NCBI RefSeq assembly: GCF_000829455.1
Contig: NZ_JXAK01000032.1
Span: 16,201-80,200 of the forward strand
Length of the DNA: 64,000 nucleotides
Direction: 5' to 3'
Source: Gordoniibacillus kamchatkensis
Lineage (GTDB): Bacteria > Bacillota > Bacilli > Paenibacillales > NBRC-103111
A program made the translations under genes and the position numbers. The notes beneath the pieces are model-generated. The model was given only the letters and a program-made list of their open reading frames with translations, was not told where the DNA came from and ran no database searches. Shown here piece after piece: positions 25,844-34,659 of this stretch (the first letter of the stretch is position 1; each line of letters begins with the position of its first letter).

Positions 25844-27463
25844 TTACCGTGTGGGCGGCACCGCATATCCGGTCCGCTTCAGCTCTTCCTGAAACGCCCG
25901 CAACCGCGCAAACTTCATGGCCAGACGGTGCACATAGCGCTCCCATTCGGCCTCGCGGCCGAGCCGCTTGTAGTAGGCCTGGAGCTTTTTCAGCAGCTTG
26001 ATGGCGGTTTTGTAGGACGTGCGGTTTTTCTCCAGCACCGCCCGCTCGACGGCTTGCGTATATAGCGGCAACAGCAGCGCAGGGTCGTGCTGCTCAACCG
26101 CCTTCAGCTCTGCCGCATACAAGTTGAGAGGCGAAATCCGATTCGAGAGCTGCAGGTCGACCCATTGCCGGTAGCGCTGCGTCTGCAGCAAGTACGCCGT
26201 GTAATAATAGTACGAACGCGGCAGCAGCGATTCCATCGTCTCTACCCATTCCGCGTCCGATTCCTGATGCTTCACCGCATCCGTCCAATATTGGCACAGC
26301 GTGCGGAAATCGTCGTGCGACGCGGTCGGCATCGCCGGCTTTAACCAGCGCAGCCAGCGCAGCAGCCCTTCCGTATCGCCGGCCTCGTGGGATTCCCGCA
26401 AATACAGAAAAAAGTCCCCCGGCCGCATGACGGTCAGCTTCTCCAGACGTTTCGGCAGCTGTCCGCCGTCCGCACCCATAAGCACGTCAAAATGCGCCCT
26501 GGCAAGCGTTAGCGCCGTATGCCTGCGAACAGCCGCCCCGCCAGCCCCAGCCTCGGCCGCGAGCCGCTCGTCGAGCCATGCCGCTTCCTCCTCGCGCCAT
26601 TCCCGAACCGGGATATGCCGCCACAAGTAACGGTATACATACAGCCAATCGACCGGCGATTCTTTGCCGCTTAAAGCCCACTCCCTGAGCAGCGCCAGCG
26701 TTTCCCGCCATAGCTTCCGCTCGCCGGCCAGCACTGCGGGCGGCAAATCTTGCATCGTTTCCTTCAGCATCTCCACGCATTGCCCTGCCGTCTGCTTACT
26801 GCCCGTCTCGTGATAATAAGATAAATACGAAGCCTTCGTTTCCAAGTAAAAATATTCGATCTTGCGCAGCATGAACAGCACGACATGGAGCCGGTACAGC
26901 CGCAGCGGCCCCTCCTCCCAGCCTCCGGCGAACGGCAGCAGCGACTCCCAGGCGGCGTCGCGGAACGACTCGATCGAATATTGATGCGAGACCGAATACC
27001 CATAAAACCGCTGCTCGAAAAATCGCTGCCACTCCGCGGCCGGCCCCTTCGGCTCCGGCGGGAGGGCGCGCGATTCCGGCTTCGCCGCTTTGGCCGCTGC
27101 CGTTTTCGACAGCCGCGCCCGCTGCAGGGTCGCTTGCTTCAGCTCCGCCAGCAGCAGCTCCGGCCGTCCGTAGGGAGCGTACAAATAAAACACGACCGAG
27201 GCGATATGCTCGCACATGTCGTCAAGCGGACAAGAGCATTCGCTGTTTTCGAACGATTCGATGTCCACCGTCACTTCATGCGGCTTCCGGTCGCCATCCA
27301 GCACCGAAGCGTAGATGAGCGTGCCGTAGCGCAGCTCGGCCTGCACGATTTTGCCTTTATGGTAATGTTCCCAGCCGCGCTCCAGAACGGCCGCGTCGAA
27401 GCGCTTCGGGGCTTGCTGAATCAAATATTGGATGCGGTTTTTCGGGAGCTGCAGCTTCAGCAC
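25844..27463 (-). CDS. SWIM zinc-finger protein (YwqB-like)
   Basis: A 539-residue cytoplasmic protein with one SWIM zinc-binding motif (CxC...CxH) in NSECSCPLDDMCEHIASVVF, about residues 73-92. SWIM domains bind DNA or protein and recur beside SNF2 ATPases. GTG 27463 is preferred because GGAGGTGAACCGGGC lies directly upstream; the frame extends to 27493 without a site. The rest is alpha-helical, rich in Leu, Arg and Trp, resembling repeat scaffolds. It precedes the SNF2 gene on the same strand, separated by the 113-bp repeats. The two probably act together. Confidence 0.85.
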   Translation of the reverse strand: MLKLQLPKNRIQYLIQQAPKRFDAAVLERGWEHYHKGKIVQAELRYGTLIYASVLDGDRKPHEVTVDIESFENSECSCPLDDMCEHIASVVFYLYAPYGRPELLLAELKQATLQRARLSKTAAAKAAKPESRALPPEPKGPAAEWQRFFEQRFYGYSVSHQYSIESFRDAAWESLLPFAGGWEEGPLRLYRLHVVLFMLRKIEYFYLETKASYLSYYHETGSKQTAGQCVEMLKETMQDLPPAVLAGERKLWRETLALLREWALSGKESPVDWLYVYRYLWRHIPVREWREEEAAWLDERLAAEAGAGGAAVRRHTALTLARAHFDVLMGADGGQLPKRLEKLTVMRPGDFFLYLRESHEAGDTEGLLRWLRWLKPAMPTASHDDFRTLCQYWTDAVKHQESDAEWVETMESLLPRSYYYYTAYLLQTQRYRQWVDLQLSNRISPLNLYAAELKAVEQHDPALLLPLYTQAVERAVLEKNRTSYKTAIKLLKKLQAYYKRLGREAEWERYVHRLAMKFARLRAFQEELKRTGYAVPPTR

Positions 27464-27752
27464 GCCCGGTTCACCTCCGCTTCGCGCCGCCACGTTCGGC
27501 GCGCGAGGCGCAGCCGAAGTTCAGGCGCGGCTAATACGTTTAAGGGAGCCCCCGCGCTGCAAAACAGCACCATCCGCGCGTGTTCCCCGTCACGAAGCAA
27601 AAAAAGCTCTTCCCCTCAGTGTATCACGATTTTCTCGCTTTTGCCTACGTATTAGCTTTGGCTGGAAAAGGCCCAAATAAACGGTCGGCGGCCCGCTCGC
27701 TTTCGTGATATGATACGGAGTGACGATACCGAATGGCAAGGAGCTTTTATTC

Positions 27753-29540
27753 ATGCTTACAGAGGCGCAGAAGCTGCTGAAACAATATTACGGTTACACG
27801 TCGTTCCGCCCCGGGCAGGAGCACATTATCCGCTCGCTGCTGGAAGGGCGCGACACGCTCGGCATTATGCCGACGGGCGGCGGCAAGTCGATCTGCTACC
27901 AAATTCCGGCGCTCCTGATGAAGGGGCTTACGCTGGTCGTTTCGCCGCTCATTTCGCTCATGAAAGACCAGGTCGACGCGCTGGGGACGCTCGGCATCCC
28001 GGCCGCTTCCATCAACTCGACGCTGACCGGCAGCGAAGTCGGCCGCGTGCTGCGCGAGGCCGAGAGCGGGCGGCTGCGCCTGCTCTACGTCGCCCCGGAG
28101 CGGCTCGAATCCGACTGGTTCCGGGAGCGCGTGCGCGAGCTGAACATTCCGTTCGTCGCGGTTGACGAGGCGCACTGCGTGTCGCAGTGGGGGCATGATT
28201 TTCGCCCGAGCTATACGGCGATTTCGCCGTTTTTGCGCAGCTTGCCGAAGCGGCCGCTCGTCGCCGCCTTCACTGCAACCGCGACGCCGGAGGTGAAGCG
28301 CGACATCGCCGATTTGCTGGAGCTGGAGCAGCCGGAGATCGTGATCACCGGCTTCGCCCGCGACAACCTGGCCCTGCATATTCTGCGCGGCGAAAATAAG
28401 CGCGACTACATCACGCGTTACGTGCAGGCGCACTCGCACCAGCCGGGCATCGTCTATGCGGCGACGCGGCGCGAAGTCGAGGAAGTGTACGAGATGCTGC
28501 GCAAAAAAGGCGTCGCCGCCGGCAAGTACCATGCCGGAATGGCCGACGCCGAGCGGGCTGCGGCTCAGGAGGCCTTTTTGTACGACGATGTCCGCGTCAT
28601 GGTGGCGACGAACGCATTCGGGATGGGGATCGACAAGTCCAACGTGCGCTACGTCATCCATCACAACATGCCGAAGAATATGGAAGCTTATTACCAGGAA
28701 GCCGGCCGTGCGGGGCGCGACGGGGAGCCTGGAGAGTGCATTTTGCTGTTTGGGGCGCAAGACATCCTGACGCAAAAATTTTTCATCGAGCAGAGCAACC
28801 TCTCCCCCGAGCGCAAATCGAACGAGTACAAAAAGCTGCAGGCGATGGTCGACTTCTGCTACACGCCGAAATGTTTGCGCAGCGCGATTCTGCAGTATTT
28901 CGGCGACACGCAGGAGGATGAGCCGTGCGGCATGTGCTCCTCGTGCAAGGACGACCGGGAGACGGTCGACATTACGGTCGAAGCGCAAAAAATTTTCTCC
29001 TGCATCAAGCGCATGCGCGAACGGTTCGGCATCTCGATGGTGGCCAGCGTGCTCAAGGGCTCTGGCGCCAAAAAGGTGCTGGAGTACCGGTTCAACGAGC
29101 TGCCGACGTACGGCATTATGAGGAATTTCACGGAGAAGGATATCTCCGACCTGATCAACGTGCTCGTGGCGGAAGGCTATCTCGGCTTGTCCGAGGGGCA
29201 GTATCCGACGCTCAAGCTGCAGGAAGGCGCGTTGGAAGTGCTGCAAGGGCGGGTAACCGTTTATCAGAAAATCGCCCGCAAGCCCGCTGCGGCGGCTGCC
29301 GGCGATGACGGCCTGTTCGAGCGCCTGCGCCAGCTGCGCAAAGAGCTGGCGCAGCGCGACAAGGTGCCGCCGTACATCGTGTTCTCGGACAGCACCTTGC
29401 GCGAGATGAGCGAGTTGCGACCGATTACGGCGGCGGAGCTGCTGAACGTGAAGGGCGTCGGCGAGGCGAAGTTCCGCTCCTACGGCGCGGCGTTCCTCGA
29501 CGTGCTGCAGCGCTGGGTGAGCGGGGAGCGCACAGGGTAG
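27753..29540 (+). CDS. recQ: ATP-dependent DNA helicase RecQ
   Basis: A 595-residue 3'-5' DNA helicase for recombinational repair. Motif 0 is YGYTSFRPGQEHII, motif I is IMPTGGGKSICYQIPA and the Walker B box DEAHCVSQWGHDFRPSY has the aromatic-rich loop of RecQ enzymes. Motif VI lies in YYQEAGRAGRDGEPGECILLF. The RecQ-Ct zinc site is visible as CLRSAILQYFG, then CGMCSSCKD, and an HRDC domain closes the protein (VFSDSTLREMSELRPITAAE). ATG 27753 follows AAGGAGCTTTTATTC; the upstream TTG-like extension is not used. Length matches Bacillus RecQ proteins (about 590). Confidence 0.95.
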   Translation: MLTEAQKLLKQYYGYTSFRPGQEHIIRSLLEGRDTLGIMPTGGGKSICYQIPALLMKGLTLVVSPLISLMKDQVDALGTLGIPAASINSTLTGSEVGRVLREAESGRLRLLYVAPERLESDWFRERVRELNIPFVAVDEAHCVSQWGHDFRPSYTAISPFLRSLPKRPLVAAFTATATPEVKRDIADLLELEQPEIVITGFARDNLALHILRGENKRDYITRYVQAHSHQPGIVYAATRREVEEVYEMLRKKGVAAGKYHAGMADAERAAAQEAFLYDDVRVMVATNAFGMGIDKSNVRYVIHHNMPKNMEAYYQEAGRAGRDGEPGECILLFGAQDILTQKFFIEQSNLSPERKSNEYKKLQAMVDFCYTPKCLRSAILQYFGDTQEDEPCGMCSSCKDDRETVDITVEAQKIFSCIKRMRERFGISMVASVLKGSGAKKVLEYRFNELPTYGIMRNFTEKDISDLINVLVAEGYLGLSEGQYPTLKLQEGALEVLQGRVTVYQKIARKPAAAAAGDDGLFERLRQLRKELAQRDKVPPYIVFSDSTLREMSELRPITAAELLNVKGVGEAKFRSYGAAFLDVLQRWVSGERTG

Positions 29541-29847
29541 GCGGCCGGGAGCGGAGATCGAGCGCCGGGAGTATGCGGGGCGACGACCGCGGGCTGCCCG
29601 CCGGGCGTGGGCAGTGAGAGCGGCAGGGAGCGGATGGCACTGGTGAGTGCGGTATCTTTGCGGCAAGAGGTGCGGGTGCGTGTTGGGCATTCCGATCATG
29701 CGGCGGGCCAATACGCGCTCATGTAAGGCCAGGCTGGAGCGGTTATGGCTGGGTGCGCTTGCAACTAAAATTTGCGGCGCCCTCGCTGGATCGCTTCGCC
29801 CCGGGGTGAAGTTTCCTCACCCTCTCGCCCCAATGCATCAGCATAAC

Positions 29848-30046
29848 GTACTGTAGTTCCGCTATTGGGGGCGATTGCCCGCTTGCCGTTTGCGATAACG
29901 GAACATTGTTCCGTTATTTTTACTCCTAAGCGGTTTTGGTGCCCGATATTGCCCGAAATCCGCGTGTTAACGGAACGGCATTCCGCTAATTTCGGGAAAT
30001 ACTCGGGAAATGGGCAGATAGCGGAATGACGTTCCGTTAACGCCCA
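29848..30046. repeat. Intergenic palindromic repeats, family A (AACGGAAC-N3-GTTCCGTT)
   Basis: In the 594-bp gap after recQ lie four units: AGTTCCGCTATTG, the perfect dyad AACGGAAC-ATT-GTTCCGTT (about 29900-29918), TAACGGAAC-GGC-ATTCCGCTA and TAGCGGAAT-GAC-GTTCCGTTA. Spacing is 50-70 bp, with shared linkers such as ATTTCGGGAAATACTCGGGAAA. An independent array with the same motif lies at 52.8-53.0 kb. The first 300 bp of the gap show nothing I can name. Confidence 0.75.
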
Positions 30047-30134
30047 TCCGCCCAAGCCGGTCGCCGGCTGTGGCGGCATTCCGACCGGCGATAGCCGCAA
30101 ATCCTAGTAAAATCCGTAAAGGAGCGATCGGCAC

Positions 30135-30428
30135 ATGGAGAAGCTGACGGAAGCGCGAATCGAAGAGCTGCTCGGCAGCAAGGCGCCGGAGTGGGCACGC
30201 GAGGACGAGAAGTGGATTGTGCGCAAATTTCGTTTTCGCGAATTTTTGCAAGCGGTGGCGTTTGTGAACGCGGTGGCGCAGGAGGCGGAGCGGCTGAACC
30301 ACCATCCGTTCATCGCCATCGACTACAAGCTCGTTACGCTGCGCATGACGTCTTGGCATGCTGGCGGCTTGACGGAGCTGGACTTCACGGCTGCAGCGGC
30401 CTTCGACGCCGCTTACGCATCGCTGTAA
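30135..30428 (+). CDS. Pterin-4a-carbinolamine dehydratase family protein
   Basis: A 97-residue protein of the PCD/DCoH family, which dehydrates 4a-hydroxytetrahydropterin after aromatic amino acid hydroxylation. The signature is seen in AERLNHHPFIAIDYKLVTLR (HHP) followed by TSWHAGGLTELD. AAAGGAGCGATCGGCAC precedes ATG 30135. No aromatic amino acid hydroxylase gene is in the window, so the role may be cofactor recycling in another context. Its 3' end overlaps the convergent GNAT gene by 16 bases. Confidence 0.88.
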   Translation: MEKLTEARIEELLGSKAPEWAREDEKWIVRKFRFREFLQAVAFVNAVAQEAERLNHHPFIAIDYKLVTLRMTSWHAGGLTELDFTAAAAFDAAYASL

Positions 30429-30859
30429 ACCATGCAATGAAACTCGCCCGGCCCGGTGGGCGTATCGCGGACATATGTGTCCACGATAGTGAACCCGGCT
30501 TTCCGGTACGCCCGGATCGCCCGTTCGTTCCACGTCAGCACCTCAAGGTCGATGCCGCAGCCGGGCAAGCGGCGCTTCGCTTCGGCAACGAGCAGACGCA
30601 CGAGGGCAGTGCCGAAACCGCTCCCCCGGCCGCACAGCTCAGGCTTAAGGCCAAGCCCGAGGCGCAAAATCGCGCCGCCGTCCTCGCCGGTTAACGGAAA
30701 CAGCTGCCCGTAGCCGCAAAGCGTACCGGCGCCATTCACGACAGCGACGTACTGCGCGTCCCTTAGCTGCGGATCGGCGAACTCCTCGCTGCGGGCGAGC
30801 ATTTCTTCCCACGGTGTCCAATTGTACGTATCGTACGGAGCTCGTATCGCCAAGCACAT
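30413..30859 (-). CDS. GNAT family N-acetyltransferase
   Basis: A 148-residue single-domain acetyltransferase. The acetyl-CoA loop is LGLKPELCGRGSGFGTALV (R/Q-x-x-G-x-G pattern), followed by WNERAIRAYRKAGFTIVDTY, the conserved C-terminal strand-helix. The hydrophobic beta4 strand AILRLGLGL precedes it. The start ATG 30859 (MCLAIRAPYDTYNWTP) is the first in frame. The gene is convergent with the PCD gene and overlaps it slightly. The substrate is unknown. Confidence 0.85.
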   Translation of the reverse strand: MCLAIRAPYDTYNWTPWEEMLARSEEFADPQLRDAQYVAVVNGAGTLCGYGQLFPLTGEDGGAILRLGLGLKPELCGRGSGFGTALVRLLVAEAKRRLPGCGIDLEVLTWNERAIRAYRKAGFTIVDTYVRDTPTGPGEFHCMVYSDA

Positions 30860-30984
30860 ACCTCCGGGCCGTGCTCCTCACGGAAATGGACTACCTGCCA
30901 GTCGGCTCCTTGCGATAAATCGCCATTATATACCACAACAATTCACCTCATTCGTTACAGACCTCAGGAGGACTGCATTATATT

Positions 30985-31476
30985 ATGAACCCATCGTACA
31001 GCATTCGCCCTGCAGAACCGGGGGACCGCGAGCAGCTGAAGGCGCTGATGCTCGCTTACATCGTCGACTTTTACCGTTGTCCGCGGCCGGATGACGACAA
31101 GCTGAATGCGCTCGTCGATGAGCTGCTGCTGGGCCGGATCGGGCGCCAGTGGGTCGCCGAGACAGTGCCGGAGGCCGGTGCGGAAGCGGGTGCCGGCAAC
31201 GGGCGGCGTCTCATCGGCTTCGTTACTTTATATTATACGTACAGCACGCTTCGCGCTCAAAAAGCGGCCATCATGAACGACCTTTACGTCGACGGAGAGT
31301 TTCGCGGCAGCGGGGCGGCGCAAGATTTGTTCGCCGCGATCCGCGATTTTTGCCGTCAGGACGGATGCGCCTATTTGTCGTGGGAGACGGCCGCGGACAA
31401 CTTCCGGGCGCAACGTTTTTACGAAAAAATGGGCGGCCAGCGCGGCAACTGGCTCACCTATTCTATCGATTTGTAG
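30985..31476 (+). CDS. GNAT family N-acetyltransferase
   Basis: A 163-residue acetyltransferase. The core loop AIMNDLYVDGEFRGSGAAQD and the end NFRAQRFYEKMGGQRGNWL show the GNAT fold, though the loop lacks one usual Gly/Arg (EFRGSGAA). ATG 30985 follows AGGAGGACTGCATTATATT. The sulfurtransferase gene begins 47 bases after its stop on the same strand, so they may be cotranscribed. No substrate can be inferred. Confidence 0.85.
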   Translation: MNPSYSIRPAEPGDREQLKALMLAYIVDFYRCPRPDDDKLNALVDELLLGRIGRQWVAETVPEAGAEAGAGNGRRLIGFVTLYYTYSTLRAQKAAIMNDLYVDGEFRGSGAAQDLFAAIRDFCRQDGCAYLSWETAADNFRAQRFYEKMGGQRGNWLTYSIDL

Positions 31477-31523
31477 CGTGCTATACTGGAACGAGAATTC
31501 CACAAGTAGAGGAGCGGTTGCAG

Positions 31524-32360
31524 GTGAAGCATATCGTCAGCATGGCTTGGCTGGCCGAACATTTTTCCCGTCAGGACGTCGTCGTCGTCGATTGCCGGTT
31601 TACGCTGGGCAAGGGGGGAGAAGGGCGCAGCTTTTATGAACAGGATCATATTCCGGGAGCGTTCTACCTCGATCTGGAGCAGGACTTGTCCAGCCCGGTC
31701 ATGGAGCACGGCGGGCGCCATCCGCTGCCCGATCTCGGCGCGCTCTCGATCAAGCTCGGCGAAATCGGCGTTACCGCGGGCGTGAAGGTCGTAGCGTATG
31801 ATGACCAAGGCGGGGCGATGGCGTCCCGGCTATGGTGGCTGCTGCGTTTTCTCGGGCATGAGCAGGTGTTCGTAATGGACGAAGGGTACAAGGCCTGGAA
31901 GGCGGCAGGCTATCCGGTAACGGCTGAGAAGCCGCTGCCGCGGCCTGCGACATTCTCGCCGAAAGTACAGCGCCATATGCTGATCGCTCTGCAGGAGCTG
32001 AAGGAAAAGCTCGGTTCGCCCGGCGTCGTGCTGCTCGACTCGCGAGAAAGCAAACGGTACCTTGGACTGGAAGAGCCGATCGACAAAGTGGCCGGGCATA
32101 TCCCGGGGGCGCGCAACTTTTTCTGGAAGGGGAGCTTGGACGAGTCGGGACGGTGGCTGCCGGCGGAGGCGCAGCAGGAACGTTTTGCCGAGCTGTATCC
32201 GGACCAGGAGCTGATCGTCTATTGCGGTTCCGGCGTGACGGCGTGCCCGAACGTGCTGGCGCTTAGCGAGGCGGGGTTTCCGAAGGTGCGGCTGTACGCC
32301 GGGAGCTGGAGCGACTGGATTAGCTATGAGGAGAATCCGATCGCGACGGGAGAGGAGTAA
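31524..32360 (+). CDS. Sulfurtransferase (two rhodanese domains; 3-mercaptopyruvate/thiosulfate type)
   Basis: A 278-residue tandem rhodanese. The N-terminal inactive domain (VVVVDCRFTLGKGGEGRSFY, then HIPGAFYLDLEQD) is followed by the C-terminal catalytic domain with VLLDSRESKRYLG, GHIPGARNFFW and the active-site loop LIVYCGSGVTACPNVLAL, whose Cys carries the persulfide. CGSGVT is typical of mercaptopyruvate sulfurtransferases and related enzymes. GTG 31524 lies nine bases after AGAGGAG; TTG 31518 is too close. The last 57 bases and the terminator recur, diverged, at 35131-35266. Confidence 0.92.
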   Translation: MKHIVSMAWLAEHFSRQDVVVVDCRFTLGKGGEGRSFYEQDHIPGAFYLDLEQDLSSPVMEHGGRHPLPDLGALSIKLGEIGVTAGVKVVAYDDQGGAMASRLWWLLRFLGHEQVFVMDEGYKAWKAAGYPVTAEKPLPRPATFSPKVQRHMLIALQELKEKLGSPGVVLLDSRESKRYLGLEEPIDKVAGHIPGARNFFWKGSLDESGRWLPAEAQQERFAELYPDQELIVYCGSGVTACPNVLALSEAGFPKVRLYAGSWSDWISYEENPIATGEE

Positions 32361-32437
32361 GGGCTGAGAGGCCGTATCGGACGCGGGGTGGAGGGCTGTG
32401 ACAGGTTGCTGTTTGGTGACCTGTTGCGGCCCTTTTT
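32304..32437 (+). repeat. Left copy of the duplicated sulfurtransferase 3' end plus terminator
   Basis: From AGCTGGAGCGACTGGATT through the last codons (ENPIATGEE, stop at 32358-32360) to the terminator, this stretch is matched at 35131-35266 with clear homology but many substitutions. It is the copy that completes the intact gene and may represent an attachment-type boundary of the 32.4-35.1 kb island. Confidence 0.7.
32393..32437 (+). terminator. Terminator of the sulfurtransferase gene
   Basis: GGGC-TGTGACAGGT pairs with ACCTGTTGC-GGCCC, followed by T5. The same structure, with changed bases, stands at about 35220-35266 behind the duplicated gene end. Confidence 0.75.
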
Positions 32438-32738
32438 GGCGTTCTCGTTCAACAGCTTGCAAACAAGAACCCGAAGAAAGCAGTTACAGGAACCCAGGAG
32501 GCAGCCGCAGTGAGGCGGTCGGGTCTGGTGGTTGTTGAACACTTGCGAGTTTTGTTTTCGTCCGTCCACAGACAAGGGCGGGGCCGCCTTTGGCGGGTAA
32601 CAAGAATAAGGGTCATTTGACAGCGCTTCGCTTGAGTTCCGTTGCCGGCCCCTACCTTCCGTGGGGAGGAACTTGAGGAAGCACTTGAGCGTTCGGGGCG
32701 TATGTTTACGGGTAGCAGGCGATAGCCCTTTGGTTGTG

Positions 32739-33016
32739 TTACAAGGTCGGGTGTCCCGTGTACAAAGTTTGTTCTACCTGCATGTATTGGACGTACTGGC
32801 GAACGTGGTCGGCAGTCAGTTCGTCCAGCTTGAGCGTAGGGTATTGTTCACCCAGCCAACAATGCAGGTAGCGATAGTGGTCCTGTGATCGCTCAGCGTC
32901 CGGGGCTTTAAGCCTGCTGTTTCCTTCGAACGAAGGAAGAGTTTGAAATAATGATCGAGTGGGTGGTGCAAGGTAATCACAGCGGAAGTCAAACGTTCGC
33001 GTGTTGCTGTGGACAT
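32739..33016 (-). pseudogene. Tyrosine recombinase (XerC/D-type integrase), N-terminal remnant
   Basis: ATG 33016 follows AGGAGCGTTTCAT. The frame reads YFKLFLRSKETAGLKPRTLS, the start of a SAM-like core-binding domain. After one frame change near CACAGGACCAC (about 32884-32894) it continues as DHYRYLHCWLGEQYPTLKLD and ELTADHVRQYVQYMQVEQT, ending at TAA 32739. The whole catalytic domain (R-H-R-Y) is missing. It lies inside the segment bounded by the duplicated sulfurtransferase ends and is probably the decayed integrase of that element. Confidence 0.75.
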
Positions 33017-33042
33017 ATGAAACGCTCCTCTCAAAAAGAGTG

Positions 33043-33070
33043 CAAAAAGGCCGCCAAAACTATGGCGGCG
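33043..33070 (-). terminator. Terminator on the minus strand, downstream of tetR
   Basis: Read on the minus strand GCCGCC-ATAGTTTT-GGCGGC is followed by CTTTTTT. It lies about 240 bp after the tetR stop and just ahead of the integrase remnant. The 33071-33309 gap has no recognisable gene. Confidence 0.7.
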
Positions 33071-33309
33071 TTACTTCTGTTCGTTTTTAATAATTGCAAA
33101 TTCTGAAAATCCAAGCGGACAAGCAATCTCTGTATTGTTTGAAGAAAGGCCGATAAGCTAGCTGGCAGGTTACTGCAATAGCGACCCTACAACCACCAGC
33201 AAGAGGGTTTGATCGCGTTGCGTCAGGATGCCGAAGCTTGTGGGCGCGCAAAACAGATATTCGCTGGTCCGCCATCGATGTCCGGCCAAGCAGTGGTAGG
33301 CGTCACGTA

Positions 33310-33906
33310 CTAAAGTGAAGCGAGTACGCGTTTGATGATCGCCTTTACGAACTGGTCGTCGATCGGTTCGCGTGAGAACCAGCGGCGGTAGAAGAGCGGC
33401 CCCAGCAGGGCTGCAACGATCGTTGACACGTCGGCTGTTGCCGACAGCTCGCCCCTGCCTACCGCGCGATGCAGGACCTCTCGCAGGGGGGCGGCGTGTC
33501 CGCGCTGAATCCGACTGTGGATTTCCGCGAACTCCGGATTGCGCTCGGCGGTGTCGACAATTGACGGCAGGACGAAGGACCAATTCGCCGTCGGTAGCAG
33601 ATGCGCGATTTCCACCAGGATAGCCGTGACGTCACCTTCGAGTGAGCCGGTGTCGGGCGTTTCCTGCTCGGCAATCATCCGTGAACAGGCGTCGATCACC
33701 AGTGCTTCCCGCGTCGGCCAGTGGCGGTAGATGGTCGTCTTCGCGACTCCGGAACGACGCGCCACCTCGTCGACGCTGAAGCTAGCCACACCGCCTTCGC
33801 TGAGCAGTTCAAACGCAGTGGTCAGGACGGTATGTCGTGAACGCTCGACGCGTCTAATCATATTGGCCGACGGCACCCGTTCAGATTTCTTAGACGTAGT
33901 CACCAT
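33310..33906 (-). CDS. TetR/AcrR family transcriptional repressor
   Basis: A 198-residue regulator. The N-terminal helix-turn-helix is ASFSVDEVARRSGVAKTTIY-RHW (about residues 40-63); the C-terminal ligand domain resembles the TetR_C branch common in Actinobacteria and Proteobacteria (LEGDVTAILVEIAHLL, then LLGPLFYRRWFSREPIDDQF). ATG 33906 follows GGAGGGAAG. A TATAAT box on its strand lies at about 33972-33977. It is divergent from the VOC gene, whose promoter bears a perfect palindrome, so it most likely represses that gene. Its style differs from the neighbours and it sits in a probable island. Confidence 0.88.
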   Translation of the reverse strand: MVTTSKKSERVPSANMIRRVERSRHTVLTTAFELLSEGGVASFSVDEVARRSGVAKTTIYRHWPTREALVIDACSRMIAEQETPDTGSLEGDVTAILVEIAHLLPTANWSFVLPSIVDTAERNPEFAEIHSRIQRGHAAPLREVLHRAVGRGELSATADVSTIVAALLGPLFYRRWFSREPIDDQFVKAIIKRVLASL

Positions 33907-34203
33907 CTTCCCTCCAACATAAAAGTACTTAAACTGGGATTCGTTGCTTTAAAATAAAAATTCCTTCACATTATACCATGGAAGCAAACTTGGCGCCGGG
34001 TCCCAGAGACGATTTTGCAAGTGGGCGAGTTCTCGTCACTCAGATTGACGTTCGTTCAACGGCATCTCCTCCTGGACTTGACGCCGGGGATTTCGGCTTG
34101 CCATTACAGCACACCTTGTTTGTGCTTCTGTGAGGCAACGAATTGTTTTCGAGCACCATTTTTGTTAGTCATACGGCCACTTGTATTTTACAGGTCAATA
34201 TGA

Positions 34204-34229
34204 TACGATACGGTATCGTAGCGTATAAT
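34204..34229 (+). promoter_or_regulatory. Operator and -10 box of the VOC gene
   Basis: The perfect palindrome TACGATAC-G-GTATCGTA (34204-34220) abuts TATAAT (34224-34229), so a bound repressor would cover the core promoter. The neighbouring divergent TetR is the obvious candidate. No good consensus -35 is visible 17 bp upstream. Confidence 0.7.
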
Positions 34230-34254
34230 TCCATTATGGAAAGGATGATGTCTC

Positions 34255-34659
34255 GTGAATTTCGCTTCTGTACGGATCATTACCGACGACTTGGATCGAC
34301 TCGTCGTGTTCTATGAGAAAGTCACGGGTGTTTCGGCGAAGCGCCCCGCGCCTGTCTTCGCTGAGTTCGTTCTGCCTTCGTGTACCCTGGCGATCGGCCA
34401 CTCCCAGACGGTGCAACTGTTCGGCGCTGGTTCCGCGCGCGCGGCCGACAACCACACCGTCATCATCGAGTTTCGCGTCCACGACGTCGATGCCGAGTAC
34501 ACGCGCTTGAAGCCGCTTGTCGACGAGTGGGTACAGGAACCGACCACGATGCCATGGGGGAACCGCTCTGCACTGTTTCGCGACCCCGACGGCAACCTCG
34601 TCAACCTCTTCGCGCCGGTTACCGAGGAAGCGCTCGAGCGGTTCAGCGGCAGGCCTTGA
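34255..34659 (+). CDS. VOC-superfamily (glyoxalase/bleomycin-resistance-like) protein
   Basis: A 134-residue protein of the vicinal oxygen chelate fold: two beta-alpha-beta-beta-beta modules, starting NFASVRIITDDLDRLVVFYE and ending NRSALFRDPDGNLVNLFAPV. The FRDPDGN-L-N-L/F end is characteristic of glyoxalase-like and antibiotic-binding members. GTG 34255 follows AAAGGATGATGTCTC. It is divergent from tetR and probably controlled by it. Enzymatic activity versus ligand binding cannot be decided. Context suggests a small inducible detoxification module on a mobile segment. Confidence 0.88.
   Translation: MNFASVRIITDDLDRLVVFYEKVTGVSAKRPAPVFAEFVLPSCTLAIGHSQTVQLFGAGSARAADNHTVIIEFRVHDVDAEYTRLKPLVDEWVQEPTTMPWGNRSALFRDPDGNLVNLFAPVTEEALERFSGRP

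Noticed and set aside
27747..29711. 654-residue open frame on the minus strand opposite recQ
   Set aside because: It is rich in Arg, Ala, His and Leu in the pattern expected of the antisense of a GC-rich gene, and recQ on the plus strand has every helicase motif.
29848..30046. Possible CRISPR array in the repeated dyads after recQ
   Set aside because: Repeats are short, palindromic, diverged and in mixed orientation, spacers are also conserved between arrays, and no cas gene is near.
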